Source: Linepithema humile
Taxonomy: Eukaryota; Arthropoda; Insecta; Hymenoptera; Formicidae
Reading direction: 5' to 3'
NCBI RefSeq assembly: GCF_040581485.1
Contig: NC_090129.1
Location: 30,284,764-30,348,763, forward strand
Length of the DNA stretch: 64,000 nucleotides
The notes under the pieces are model-generated. The model saw nothing but the letters and a program-made list of their open reading frames with translations. It had not been told where the DNA came from and ran no database searches. Below, in pieces: positions 13,283-26,100 of this stretch (its first letter is position 1; every line of letters starts with the position of its first letter). A program made the position numbers and the translations under genes.

Positions 13283-16200
13283 GTGGGCGCCGTGTACATA
13301 CTGTACACCCGTGTGCACCTGAACGGCGATAGAAACAGAGAACCGCGCGCCACCCGTGCGATTTACGAGCGTCGGGGCTCGTATGGCGATTCAAAGCAGC
13401 AGCCGGGTCCTAACGGGGCTTGCAAATTTGCATCTTGTCGGGATAGTGTGAGCGAGTACAATGATGGGCCCCTCGAGTGACTCGAAACCTACGTTATTGT
13501 TCCGGGGAGGTAACAATCCAGTCGCAGCTTGCACCTTCTACATAAAATGAATGAATTAGAAGTGGCCGCGGAATAAAACTTAACCGATTAATTAGTTGAC
13601 TGAAATCTTCTATCTAGTTATCTTGATTTTTGTCCTTCCTTGAAATTTAACTTCTACGATTTGCATTAATGTTATTTAACGCGGCACATTTAGCAAGTCG
13701 GGTTTTGTGAAACGTAATTTCTCGACGGGTAATTTCTTCGGCAACATTTACCAGTGTTCATAAATATGGTAAACGGCCAATAACTGTTCGTGTTGAATAA
13801 TTTCTGCGCGGCATGAAAATTCTAAACGTCTCGCGCGATTTATTATGTAATGCGGTTAGAAAAACGTAATCACAGAAATCTTGCCTTTAAACGACAGCTT
13901 GTACATGTGTCACACGGCGAGTAGGAAAAATGCCGAAAGTTCCCTCATTTCCCCGGGCAATTTTGACTGAGTTATGATGTTGTAAAGTTTGCGGCTTATC
14001 ATTCATAAATTTCCGAGTGAGCGCATCGGAGTGCACGGAGGACAACAAGTATAAAGTAGGACGCGCTTGGTTTTTCTACGAATAATGCATCTGTTTCATG
14101 CTCTTTCTCTCTCTCTCTTCGTATCTGTGTATCGTACTTCATTTGTTTCTCGTTTACGCAAAACGACTGATTGCTGCAACTTTCTCGTGTGCAGTAACGT
14201 TTCCAGCAATAGAATTAACAACTTGTTTAAATTTTCTCTTATAACTCGTGGAAATACGCGCGTAAAAGCAACGTTTTAATCGATCCCTCGTAATCTCTCG
14301 CGTGTCTACAAGGTGTTAATATTCTTTTTCTGATAAATAAAAACATTTGTGTGTGAGTAATCGTTTCTTTTTTATAAAAAATTACTATCGCTTTGTTTTA
14401 CTCGGAAGTTGATCGCTCGCGCGATGCGGTGAAAATTAAGTACATACAAAATTCTCTTTTATGTGCAATACCTTGTCACACCTGATAAAATATTGAAGCA
14501 AAAATATCGGATAACGCTATTGTTTCTTGACGTGCGCAGCCTATAAAACGTCGGGATCCATGCGTGGGAAGAAGTATCCGCGATCGTAAATCAGAGACGT
14601 CGATGGCACGGCGCTCTAATCTATTCGAGACGGTAGACACACACAGCGGTGCCTATATACGTAATCCGAGGACGGTAGTTTGGCTATTTATAGCGAGGGA
14701 AAAAAATGGCCCGTGTCGATATATCGATTCGCGCCGACCTCCGTCTTGGGCTCTCCTCATCGCCAGTGTATATCTCATCGTCTCACGCGGCGAATGCTTT
14801 TAGTCGCTTCGTCGATCGCATGTGCTGCCGCTGAATTTCAATATAAACGGAGACGTGCTACCCGGCATGTCGGGAAATTTACTTCTGCCGCGCGACACCT
14901 CTCCGCGCGATTCGAGTGGGGATGCGCGTCACTCTTGATCCTCGTGCGATCGAATTCGTTCCGGATGTTTCGCTGCGATCCGAATGCGATTTACAGGATA
15001 AAAGCTGTTTTCCTCATCCGATCATTCGGCACAATTGACAATAAGTGGTGAAAATAAAGCAATAAAAATAGAGGAATTCCGAAGTGCATGAAAATCAAAC
15101 GTTTAATATATCGCCCTTTAGCGTTCTTCTAAAGTTTAAAGTGTTTTTTTTTTTAATTTGTAGCATATCCAATTTCTTGCACAGTACACGCGTTTCATTC
15201 GCCGACTGCAACAGCCGTGGCTCTCTGCGAGCTAAATTTTTTTCAGCGCGGCGCATATCATGACGAGGGGAAACAGACATTTAACGTCCGCCTCATTCAA
15301 CTTCGCGATAGACGATGAGTCGCGTAATTAAAATAAAAATGCCACGTAACGCGATACAGAAAAGTTTCAACTCGGTAACTGCCGCTACTCCGGCTACTTT
15401 TTTTTGTGTGAATTTTTTTTTTATTCACGATGAGGCGAAAAATGTGTCTCGCCGCTGCGTTATCTCGGTACAAGGGAACACTTTGTTAGCGTTAACTACT
15501 ACCGCTACTTTCTCGCGCGAGACGGATAATTAAAATGAAAATTTTATAGCGCGCAAGCGTCTCTTTTAATATGTCCCTAGCGTCGGAAAGAATATATGCA
15601 CAAACTCGTAATTCGCATAGAAATAGAAATTTACGTTTTAATAGAAATTTCCGCTTTAATCTGGTCCGTGTGTACGGCTGTCGAGTGCGCGCGAGGCGCC
15701 GCGTATAGTTTGCTTTTTCTCTCTCTCTCCGGTATCGCAGCGTCCGCCCGATGCGACGTGAGAAAATTCGAGAAAGCTTTTCCGGTATGTCGAATCCCTT
15801 TTACACGGAATCTTCTTCTCGGAAGTCGACATTACAGGACGCACCTCGCTCTGCATAGTCGTGCCCTATCAATGCCTTCGTGTCCCGTAGTATGCGCTTC
15901 GCCGTACGTACGTACGACATCGTGTAGTGAAAATTAGTATTCCGTGCTGTTACCGCAATTAAAGGGCTATTACTGCAGGATTAACGGATGCTTGATAATT
16001 AAACCGGTTCTATTAACATAAATTAAATTCAATCTTAATTCGTCTGATTCATTTCTTCTTTTTAATTTTAATGAGATATGTGAGGTGGTTCTCGAGATTT
16101 TAATGAAATATGCGATAATTCTTTAATTAAATTGAGGTTAAAGTTATTATGAAATTCATATTAAATTTACATATAATTTGTATATATTTTTAACGAAGAT

Positions 16201-19200
16201 AATGTAGGGGTAGGTAAATATAAGAGCGCTACGATTGAATATATCAAAAATTTAATTTACTATACATAATTAAATTAATACATTTAATTTTACATCATTT
16301 CTATATACGATATTTTATCTGGATATTTAATGTTTCCAAATTTCGACAATACTGTAAAATAAATTTATAAATTTTTATTCTGCGCGTGTCTGCAGTATTT
16401 CGATTTCATTGTTCAGGCTCGTTTGTTCATACACAATATACTACTGCGTATGAATTCACGTGCGACCAGTTCAATAATACGTCTTTCGCGCAATCTTGCA
16501 TCGTGCCGTGTCGGAATAAAAGGCGCCGGAGACGAGAATCGAAGAATGCCGGATTCCACGGCGGTCTGACCCGTCGCGCGCGCGAACGAGAAGGAAGGTC
16601 GAAGGCTCGCGACCGGCATGGCAGGAAATTGGTTTCGTTTGTGAAATTCCTCGAGCGGAAAGTACCTACCCCTCCCGACGTCTCTCTCTCTCGTTCTCGC
16701 CGACTACAGGCTCTCCTGCCCTTGCGCGCCCGGCCGGGTCGGAACTTGTCGCGGATGGTTCAGGAGTTTTCAACGGAAGTATTACTCGCGCATCCGACTT
16801 TATACACTCCGTCCGTCTATTCATCGAGATCTGAACCGACAGTTGTACAGCAGTCAAACTGCCTTTAACTATCGTCTGAGAATATTGTCCCGGTGGATTC
16901 GCCCCTTGGACGATGGAGATAAAGGTAATGTTAAAGGAACGAGACGGGATCGTAACAAAGCTTCCGTTTAATGAAGCCGCAATTTAAATCCCGGTAGAAA
17001 TGGACATGATGATAAAACTCAGTTTGCCGTAACAGAAAATTAATTCCTAATTTTCTAATTGCTGAATGACGGACTATATCTAGCGGTGTGTAAATTGATT
17101 AAAAATTAACATTGAACGCAATCGTTCGCGCGATCGATAATGAGAGTCAGGGACGCAGGGGTGTAATGCGTTTAGCGATTTAACAAGGACCGGTGAATTT
17201 TTCGCGGACGGTTAATTAGCAAAAACGGTTCGGGCGAACCGCGCTGATTGCGCGCGCGGGAAAATTACTCGTTGACGAAGCGCTCCGCTCGCGAATTACG
17301 CCGTTGAATAATTCGGTTTTTTGGAAGAACCAGACAGCCACACAGCCGGGAGAGAGAGCTGACGAGGTGCGTCGCGCGCACCCGAAACTTTTGCAATTTA
17401 CCTCGCCGCGCGAAATGGAACGACGAGTCGGTGAATCAGACGAGAGCGATTAATTTTGATAATTCTTCCGATTTTGCAGAACTATTTCGGGAATCGGATT
17501 ACTTTTTTTTTACTTTTTCCGCGCGACATGGCGGGTCGGTTACATTTCGTCGTAACCGTAAATATCTGCGCGCGTAAAACGTGACACGCGACCTGTTCCA
17601 ACAAATCTTCGCGCTCGTATCGTACCGCGATCGTGTTGCAGCAGTTATACGATATTATTTGCTGGTAATACCCAGTAATACTGTACCCCTCGACGAGATA
17701 AGCGCGGAGAATTTGTTGCTGGCGAATCACGTGTACTAACATGAGGCAGTATACTCGACCCATTATGTGCTTTGGAATCATAAGCCACTAAGCGCGCGCA
17801 CGCTAAGCCGACGGGTTGCAAACGCGAGCGAGAGCTCACGTTCGCGTTTATACAATGCTACGAGGAAATAGCGAATCTCCTTATATTGATGTCGATACGC
17901 GTTTACGTAATCGCGCTACCGGATGCGCGTGAAAAGACCGCCATTGCGCGGTGATATTTTGTTCGCGGATAATTTTCCCTCTCACCTCTGCGCTTCTCTT
18001 TATTGGTAATAAAGCTCGCAATGAGCTGACCATCCGATGAATTGGCGGAGGCCCCCGGAATGATTAAAGACTTGGCGTTCGGGCGCGAGGAGGTCGCGCG
18101 GGATTAACGTCGATTTAGACGAAGCACGCCGGCGGCATTAATCTAGTTAAAATATCGATCCGGGAGATTGACGCGCTGCCTGTTTCCGCCACGCTTCGAC
18201 GCCCGGGACTCAGGCTGGTTAGCATAATAAATCGGGGAAGCGGGATCGTCCCCATGCACCGACTCAATGATCGGCTTCCGGTTTCGCGGAGCGATTCGAC
18301 GTCGTCGACGCTCGATGATCGAATTCGTTTCGTTACTGAGCCACGAGCGCGTATCATCACGCACTGCTGATTCCTGTCGTAGGGAAGTTTATCAAATGAA
18401 TTGATCATTCGTCCTGCGATTGATCCGATTGTTACCACTGAGTAATGTCATCTGCGGAATTTAAAATTGAATTTTCTTCAAGAAAGGTTTGTAGATGTCG
18501 TTTTTTATCATTTTCTCATTGTCGATATCTTTGTAAACTGAAAATATGATTTATAATATTTATATCTTGAAAATATTTTTTTAAACGTATTATCATGTTT
18601 AGAAAACGTTGCAATATCATTATAAATTTCTCGAAATTATCACAAGACGATTATATTTCCACTATTCTTCCGCTGCATTTTCTGCAATATTTTTTATTAG
18701 CTTGTGCAAAGCTGTTAGCATCGTTTACGCCGACGCGTTTCATATCTCACGATGTTTTTACTCTCCACGCTCGATCGCGATCGCGCGAACTTAAGTCGTC
18801 ACCCACGCAGCATCCTCGACCGGGGACTCATGCAGTATTTATCCGGACAAAAATCATGGTTGCCGATATTCACAGAGGAGCGGCTATTTCAGCGTGTGCT
18901 TTCAGTTTCGGGAGAGGCGAAAAAACCAGAGAAACGAACAAACACGCGGCGGAAGTCAACGAACCGGGGAGGAATCGGGCTCTTCCTCCCTCGTTTCGCT
19001 CGCGCGCAGGCCTCATGTTGCGCGACGTATTATCGGCGATCGCACGTAGGCGCGCAACGACCGATTATCGTGTTTCCTCCCGGGCCGGCTGGGCGACGGG
19101 AAACGAGCCTGGGAATAATTTTACTTAGAATGAATTACAGAGCAAATCGTTAGGGTAATGGCTGGTTTTCGACATCGGCTGCGGCCTCTCGGCAAGCCAT

Positions 19201-20301
19201 TACGTTAATTGCGCACGACAACGTTATTGTCGCGACTCCTCGTCCCGCGATGAATGCGACCGCGTAAAATTCGGTTCGTCGCTCTCGCTATTTCTGTCAA
19301 TACGAATGAGATCACGGATCAACAGATTGAGATTACACTCCACCAAATTAGACGGTTAAATCTCGGCTCCCGCAGCCGCGCGGTCTCTTTAGAAAATAAT
19401 TCGACCGTGCGCGCTGCCGTAATAAACGCGACAATTAGCATTCAGATAATAGCCCGTATACGCTCGCGCTCGCTCCTAAATAGACATATGCCGCTGCTGG
19501 CATATGTATGTTTTCGGAGAATAGCAGCGCGCATGATATGCCATGTTGTGTTACAATATTCGGATCTATTGCGACGATAGGGCGTATTGTTTACACGTAT
19601 CGTGTAACGTGCAATTATCAAAACCGTTCTCACGAAAAATTTATGTTTTTCATCGCGGTCCCGCAATGCCGCACGTCGGCGTCAATTATACGAGGTGTTT
19701 CGCCGCGAGTGCCGAGATCGCATATCTAGCAACGAGTTAGAAACAAAGGGAAAGAGCACGGGGGGAAAGATAAGTGTCCCGAGAAAACATTAGTTTTCTT
19801 CTATACAGCTGCAAGTATTTCGCGATAGTATTTTTCCATCTTTAACGCTTGTGAAAATATCTTCGTAATATCGGGAACCGAGAGACGGCGACTTGAAGCT
19901 AAATAAAGTTTCCTATAAGCCACTCTCGAGCGATAATAGGAATGAAAGGAGGAAATAAGAGCGTTTGCTCGTAAGATTGCGGGATAATCCAACATGTTAA
20001 GCAGCCAATCGATGTGAATCTCATGTCTGCTGCGAGTATTAAGACACTAAAATACAGCGTTATCTGCGTTATCCGCGCGATTACTCCCCCGAGAATGAGA
20101 CGCGGTCTCACGCACCGCCGAAATTCTGAATTATTTAACGCCGCGCCAGGTCTCCTAGCGGCCACTTCCGGAAAATTAACCGCGGAGTCGACCGGTTCTC
20201 CTCCCAGATTAAAGTACGAACGCGGGTTGTTTATAAGGAATCTGCGCTCCGCGGTGCCGACATTCTTTACGCTTAGTGCCTTCTTCGTGCGGTGACCTTA
20301 A

Positions 20302-20350
20302 CGTCGTCGTCGTCGTCGTCGTCGTTGTTGTTGTTGTTGTCGTTGTCGTC
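20302..20350. repeat. CGT/TGT trinucleotide microsatellite
   Basis: Repeated CGT units pass into TGT units and then mixed units. The plus frames give poly-Val or poly-Ser runs, which come from the repeat rather than from a protein. Confidence 0.9.
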
Positions 20351-23048
20351 CTCGGCGCACACTGCCGCTGCAGGTACACGCCGCAGCAACTTGCAAGCGG
20401 CGCATGCAAATGCTCGGGTTCCCGTCGTCGTGTCGTCGCGACAACCGCAAACCCCTCGCCGCAAGATGTTGCTTGTCCCGCTGAGAAAAGTGTGCGATCG
20501 CGTTCCGCGGATATTAAGGAAACTTCTTGCGAAACGGAGTTTCCAAATGACATTTACACGCGACGACTCTCCGACTTTTATGAACGTAAACTTGATATTG
20601 CTTCCGTGATTTCGGGAGTATATGGTACATTGATTTGCAAATTTTATTCTGGGAATGAGATAGTATTCAATTTCACTTGAACCAATATGGTGAAAGGTCG
20701 TCTATATCATCTCACATACTCCTTACGAAAGTAGAACGCAGAGTTGAAATAAAAACATTTATCGTTAAAATAATTGTAGATTTCAAAAATGTTTTACAAA
20801 TTTTGCAGTCATAAAAGAGAGCGTCTCGCACACTCTTCAGTATCTGATATATTTAATTGCTGAAACAATAAACTGCTGATTGACGACTGCTTCTCGTTTC
20901 AAAAATAATAAATTTCTCTAGTAATAGATTTCTCTAAATAGCAAAATAAATATTGTCACGCGGATATCCTTGGTAAAATACTCGGTGTCTAGAAATAAAA
21001 GATTGTTATGAGGAAAAACGGGGGCGATCGGTAAAAGCGTCGGTCGATGAAAATAAAACGGCGCGAGACTGAAAATAAACCGGTTGCACGACGCGGGTTA
21101 ATTGCGCGGGAGATTAATCGCATGCTGGAAAACATGGTCTTCTCGCCGCCGCCGATCGACCGATCGCGATTCTCTCCGACATCTCTCCCGATGGCTTTGA
21201 TATCGCGATATGTTGATCAGCTTGGAAGCGTTCGTAGCGTTAAGCGGCTTAAGAGAGGCCTGTATGCGGATCGCGTTGATTCCTCCGCATCGCATTGTCC
21301 TCCAAAAGGCAAATGTTTAGCCGGAAGATGCTACACGTCGGCAGCCATAGTGCCGCTAGGATTTCCTCCCACGCCCGTGTTTGCTCGCCCGAAGCACTTC
21401 CACGGTTCTTTTAAATCCGCGGCGGCGGTCTTTAAAGCTCTCAGAACAGCTAACGCAACGAAAATAAGCAGAGCACGGTGTGCACGTCGAGCGAGTTAAT
21501 TATGTCGGGGATTAGTTGTTTCTGGGTCCTTTCTCGCAGGGATCGAGCAGCCGTTGGCGCGTTAACTTCCCGCCTCGACACTTGCCGCCTTTTTGAGAAC
21601 GACCTAAGCCGGCTAATTAGTCTCGAGTTTGATACACGGAAAAAAATAATGGAAACAAATTCCTCGAATAACTTATACCTGTGGAGCACAATTAATTCGG
21701 GGAAAGTAATTTATTTCTCTCCCGCAGGAAATATAAGAAGTATAATTGAAAATATCTTATTTGCGCATGATCACTGAAAGTTTTTTTTTAACATATTGTG
21801 AGCGTAAAGCGTACAATAGCTACAGAATATTCACGGGTTCTAAACTCCCGTGTAAAACGGGCATGTAGAACAAACTGCATAAATCACTTCAAAGGATCAC
21901 GAGTGTCACTCGGTTCTCTGGCCATTTTTAGACCGCTCACCGCCGCCGGGCACGAACGCGACTCGTCATTTTAAGGGGTGGAGTTAAACAACGTTGTCCG
22001 CCGGGCGCTAGATGGATGTTACGCTCGCGAATTGTAACCGGGCGCATACAAATGTTCGGATTCGTTCCGCGCCGTTGCCGCCAACGAACGCGGCAGCAAG
22101 GTTGTAAGGCGTTACACGTCGAGAGGTTTCCGTTTATGCGCTCGGGGGATTTACCGCGATCGCGGAAATTCACCCTGGACGTTTGCTGCGGGGATACCGG
22201 CAAGAATAACTGGACGGCCTTCATATGAAAAGGACCAAGTGGTCATATGTCAAAAGCGAGGCATAGCCTCCTAAAGTTTTCCCCCAAGAAAATTATGGAT
22301 CATATATGTCGGACGATAAGAGTGATTTTAAGCCTCGGTCTGTTTAACAAACCACTCACTGGATTTAACATATTTCAATTTAACTGATTAATAAAGTATG
22401 AGCATGCGAATATACTCATACTTAAAACAATCTTTGTATAAAGATATACAAGAAAAATAAAAAAAAATTTTTTCAACAATTGCCTAATTATAAAAATTAT
22501 AAGACACATTTGATATAACATTTTTAATCGGTCATAGCGGCGTCGTCAGTAACGAGGTAAGGACAGAGCAATCAAGCGATAGAAAGTTAATTATCTCCAC
22601 GTTAGAATCCCTTTCTACCTGACGATCTTTCCGCTTAATCGCTATAGATATTAGAACGCGCCCACAATGCAATTACGATGAACTCAACACGAGAATCGAG
22701 ATAGTAACTCAATCAACCGGATACATCTGCGTTCGTTAAATCCGTAGATATAGCTATTCAGTCTGCCGCGCCTTTACAATAGTGAGCAGAATATTATTCC
22801 GCCGCGTGAGTATCGCTAGAATCTCTCTCTTTTTTTTTTAGTACCGCTTAGAATCGTTTCTCAAACCGATCAAAATATAAAATTTCTTTGTCATTATTTC
22901 CTTGGCTTCTATAATTATTTTTCTCATATTCTGATTTTTCCAAATACTTTCTTTATTTGCCATAAATTCTTTATCCCTGAAAATCTCGAGGTGCAAGTTG
23001 ATGCTTTCTATTTCCCTTCATATAGCGTACATGTTGCGAATTTCGCAG

Positions 23049-23125
23049 GGTATAGCTGGACGCACGCCAAAATATTCCGTCGACGACGAGCCTTCCTACG
23101 TCGAGTTGACGGACGGTATATCAAG
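23049..23125 (+). CDS. candidate unassigned exon (weak)
   Basis: This 77-base segment has moderate GC and sits between AT-rich flanks. The left side has a pyrimidine tract (about 23000-23025) and then TTTCGCAG. The right side reads CAAG followed by GTGACT, which fits a plain donor. Two of the three plus frames are open. Frame 1 reads GIAGRTPKYSVDDEPSYVEL and then TDGIS, ending in phase 2. Frame 3 is arginine-rich and ends on a codon boundary. Frame 1 is acidic and looks like ordinary soluble or cytoplasmic sequence. I do not recognise it. It could belong to the collagen-like gene upstream of 57490, but the phases do not join directly (phase 2 out, phase 1 in), so another exon would be needed between them. 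It may also be chance, because splice-like sites are frequent in 64 kb. Confidence 0.25.
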
Positions 23126-26100
23126 GTGACTACTCGCCAACTATTATTCACGACCACCCGGAACTAGCAAACACGAAAACGCGTACCTGTCACTCCAAAA
23201 TCAGTTTTAGACTCGTGGTAATTCGTTTTCGCCGACAAGAAAAACCAATTTTCTTCGATAAGTCCGTTAAAATAATTTCAACCGCGATGTTCGACAGATA
23301 TTAATTGAGATATTTGAAACATATTAAAAATATCAAATAAGTATAAAATTTATAATGATAATAAACGATAAAGAATAAATTTATATTTATACGCGAGAGG
23401 AGAATATTCCCGATAAGGATTCCTGTACTAGCTATTTAAAGATCTTTAATCGAATGATCGTTATCGTTACGAGATATCGTGAAAATTTACATAAGCGAAC
23501 TTGTATAATCGTGTAATCGGAGGACTTAATCGCGCGTAAACTTTCTTCCTGCTTCTCCCAATGCGATTGCATTCTCCCGCACATTCGGAGGGCGAGAGAA
23601 ATGCATTCGGCGGTGTCGGAAAGACCCAGGAAGCTCTCAATGCTTTATTCGGAGTTCGTCGCGCGTCGATGCCGCGGCGAAGTCATCCGCTTACACGGCG
23701 ATATTGTATTTACTCGCAAAACTAACTGCAAACTAGCACGCGCGAAACTTCGTTAGAGGTAGCACGTGCTGCTGCTGCTGCTACTGCTGCCGCCGCTACC
23801 GCGAAGCCGCGATACCGCGGACGAGCGGGCGGGCGCGGAAACTCCGGTGCTTCGCGAAACATCGCCCGTTGCTCGTCTCCCGGATAATTAAAACTTTCGC
23901 GCGAGTGTAATTCCACGAACGACGCGCACCCGTTGTTCCGCAGCCTCCTTATCGCACGGGCTGGCCATTTAGCAGTGAGACTTGAAACTGTGTGGCTGTT
24001 GTTGCGCCGTCATACAGCGCTTTCCAAACATTTCCGCGATAGGGCCTGTGAAAAAAAGAGAAAAAGAAAAACCGTGAACTACTTTTCCGCCGGTCGGAAA
24101 CTGAAAATTTCCCAGTTGAGTTTCCGTACATTTCTCCTTCGTGGATTGATTAAAATTAATGATCTAAGTCGATGTAATTAGTGAAACTCGTTGTACTGTC
24201 GAGATGCGGATATTTCGATTACGTGAACTTTATTTACGTAATTGGACGTATGAGTGACGTTCGAAAATTGTGAATATATTTAACACAAATATTTGTGCGG
24301 AAGTGACTTTAATTTCTCGAATTTTTCTCTTATTTGCTTTGAATTTCTATAAACCAAAAACAAAAGCTCACTTCCATCTTTCATTGTTATTATCTTTTAT
24401 CTTTATTTATTTTCTTAAGATATCACGCAAGTTTTAATCCACAAAGTCTGCAGTGACGTTATAAATGTACGGAACGATATTATTCGAGATATTAGTAATA
24501 ATTGTACAAGGCGCGAAATCCCGAGTGACGCTTTTCCTCGATAAGCGCCTCTCGTTTCGCGCCGCGCTCCGTCGAGGATTATTACTTCCTTCTCTTCTCC
24601 GCCGTTACCTGTCTCTTCGCGACCTATTAAGCTCCGCACCCGGGGGAAGAAATTTATCCTCCCGGAGGGATAAGTAACGGGCGCGTGAATTAATTACGCG
24701 CGAGCCTTGTGTATCGACGACCGATGCGACGCGGGGCCCTCACTCGGTACAAGAGCGGAGACCGCCTCGGAAAACGGCGAGACGAGACGAAAATTTATTT
24801 ACCTAATTAAGCAGGCGCTGCGCGCCGCTCGTTCTCGTCGCGACGTACCGCCGTCGGGCATATCGGGCGGTTGGGTGCAGCAGCTTTCGTGGATTAATTC
24901 AGGCGAAAACGAGGCCCCGAAGGCGATTGTACTTCGTTAAATGAAAAGCGTTTTGCAGTAAAAGGACGAGAGGAGGGAACGGCTGTGAGAACGGATAAAA
25001 CTGACGCGGCGGATAAGTAGATTGTCGTTTTCTCGTCTAGCTGCATAAAATGCACTGTGTGATAGATCGATAACGATCGATCTTATTCGATAGTAGGAAA
25101 AATTCAAGACGTTATAATGGCGCGTCCGAGAAACCGATTGCGAGACGGGGGGGGGGGGGGGGAAGGACGCACGGCCGGCTGGCCATTTGCATAGGTACAT
25201 ACAGACGGCTTTATATCATCGCAATCGCGATTCCGCGCGGCATCCGTTTCTGCATGGTAAACGCTGGTACCGTGTTCGCCGCTTCATTATTTGCGTATAA
25301 GCGCATTGCTGTTTTTCTTCTTTTCTTTTTTTTCGTTCGCGTAATTTCCGCCCGCCGCCGCGGCTATAAGTTTCCCCGTGTGTGCAAAAATGCGGGAGGA
25401 CACGGAAGTTTCTCCGGTACGCTGGGCACATGCATGCGTCTCACACATTTGTAATTCGCAATATCAAGTGTGCAGCGAGGGGCACAAACGCGGCTCGAGA
25501 TAATTTCCGTTGTTTATGCGTTTATTATACATGCGTTTATGTGTCTTTTGTGAATAATGCAACGCTCCTTTAGCATACATTTGTCTCGAAAATGTTTGGA
25601 GTTAGGTTCTTGCAAATCTTGCTGAAATTAGCAGCGCATTAATTTGTTTCCTATATTTGAATATACGCTGTTTTCAGACCAAACCTACATGGTTGTAAGT
25701 TCAAGTGAAGTGAAGATTAATTGGAGGGATGAATTAATATTATTTTAAAACGTTATTTTGGCTGCATTAATTCTCACTCTGCATTCTGTATTTATGCTCG
25801 ATTCTTTTAAAACGGATTCATTAAATAATATAAACGAAAATTAATTGAATAACGGAATTAATGTTACTATTCCAGCGCTAATTCAAATACCCGGCTTACC
25901 ATTTTTGAAAATGCTTGTAACTATATTTAATTTAAACAAAAATTAATTAAACAGAAAAACCGATATCGTTACTTCGGTTTTAATGCGGTTGGTTTGCTCA
26001 TCCGCCAGCAAATTCGTGGAAGTTAATGCAATTATCGGGTCTCGCGATATCACACACAGCTTGCGAAAATGCGAACCTTCTCCCAAAACTTGCGCGCGCG

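Larger units (their letters stand above)
9897..23048. other. non-coding: intron or intergenic
   Basis: CpG-dense islands occur at about 10400-10560, 11340-11520, 12160-13480, 14560-15020, 16500-16880, 17220-18320, 18750-19250, 20010-20560, 21040-21640 and 21930-22240. AT-rich stretches separate them. An (AT)n tract lies at 11707-11727, and trinucleotide tracts lie near 13.2 and 20.3 kb. A 9-base stem-loop sits at 19484-19507 and another at 22394-22423. Open frames of up to 177 codons lie in the islands and carry no recognisable domain. Confidence 0.55.

Noticed and set aside
16386..16868. 160-codon plus frame, and an alternative frame ending at a GTAATG near 16920
   Set aside because: Two plus frames are open through the same island, which points to composition rather than coding.
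18595..19128. Longest plus-strand open frame, 177 codons
   Set aside because: It begins in AT-rich sequence and runs through a GC-rich island, overlaps other long frames in the same region, and has no domain or motif I recognise. Typical of a stop-poor island.
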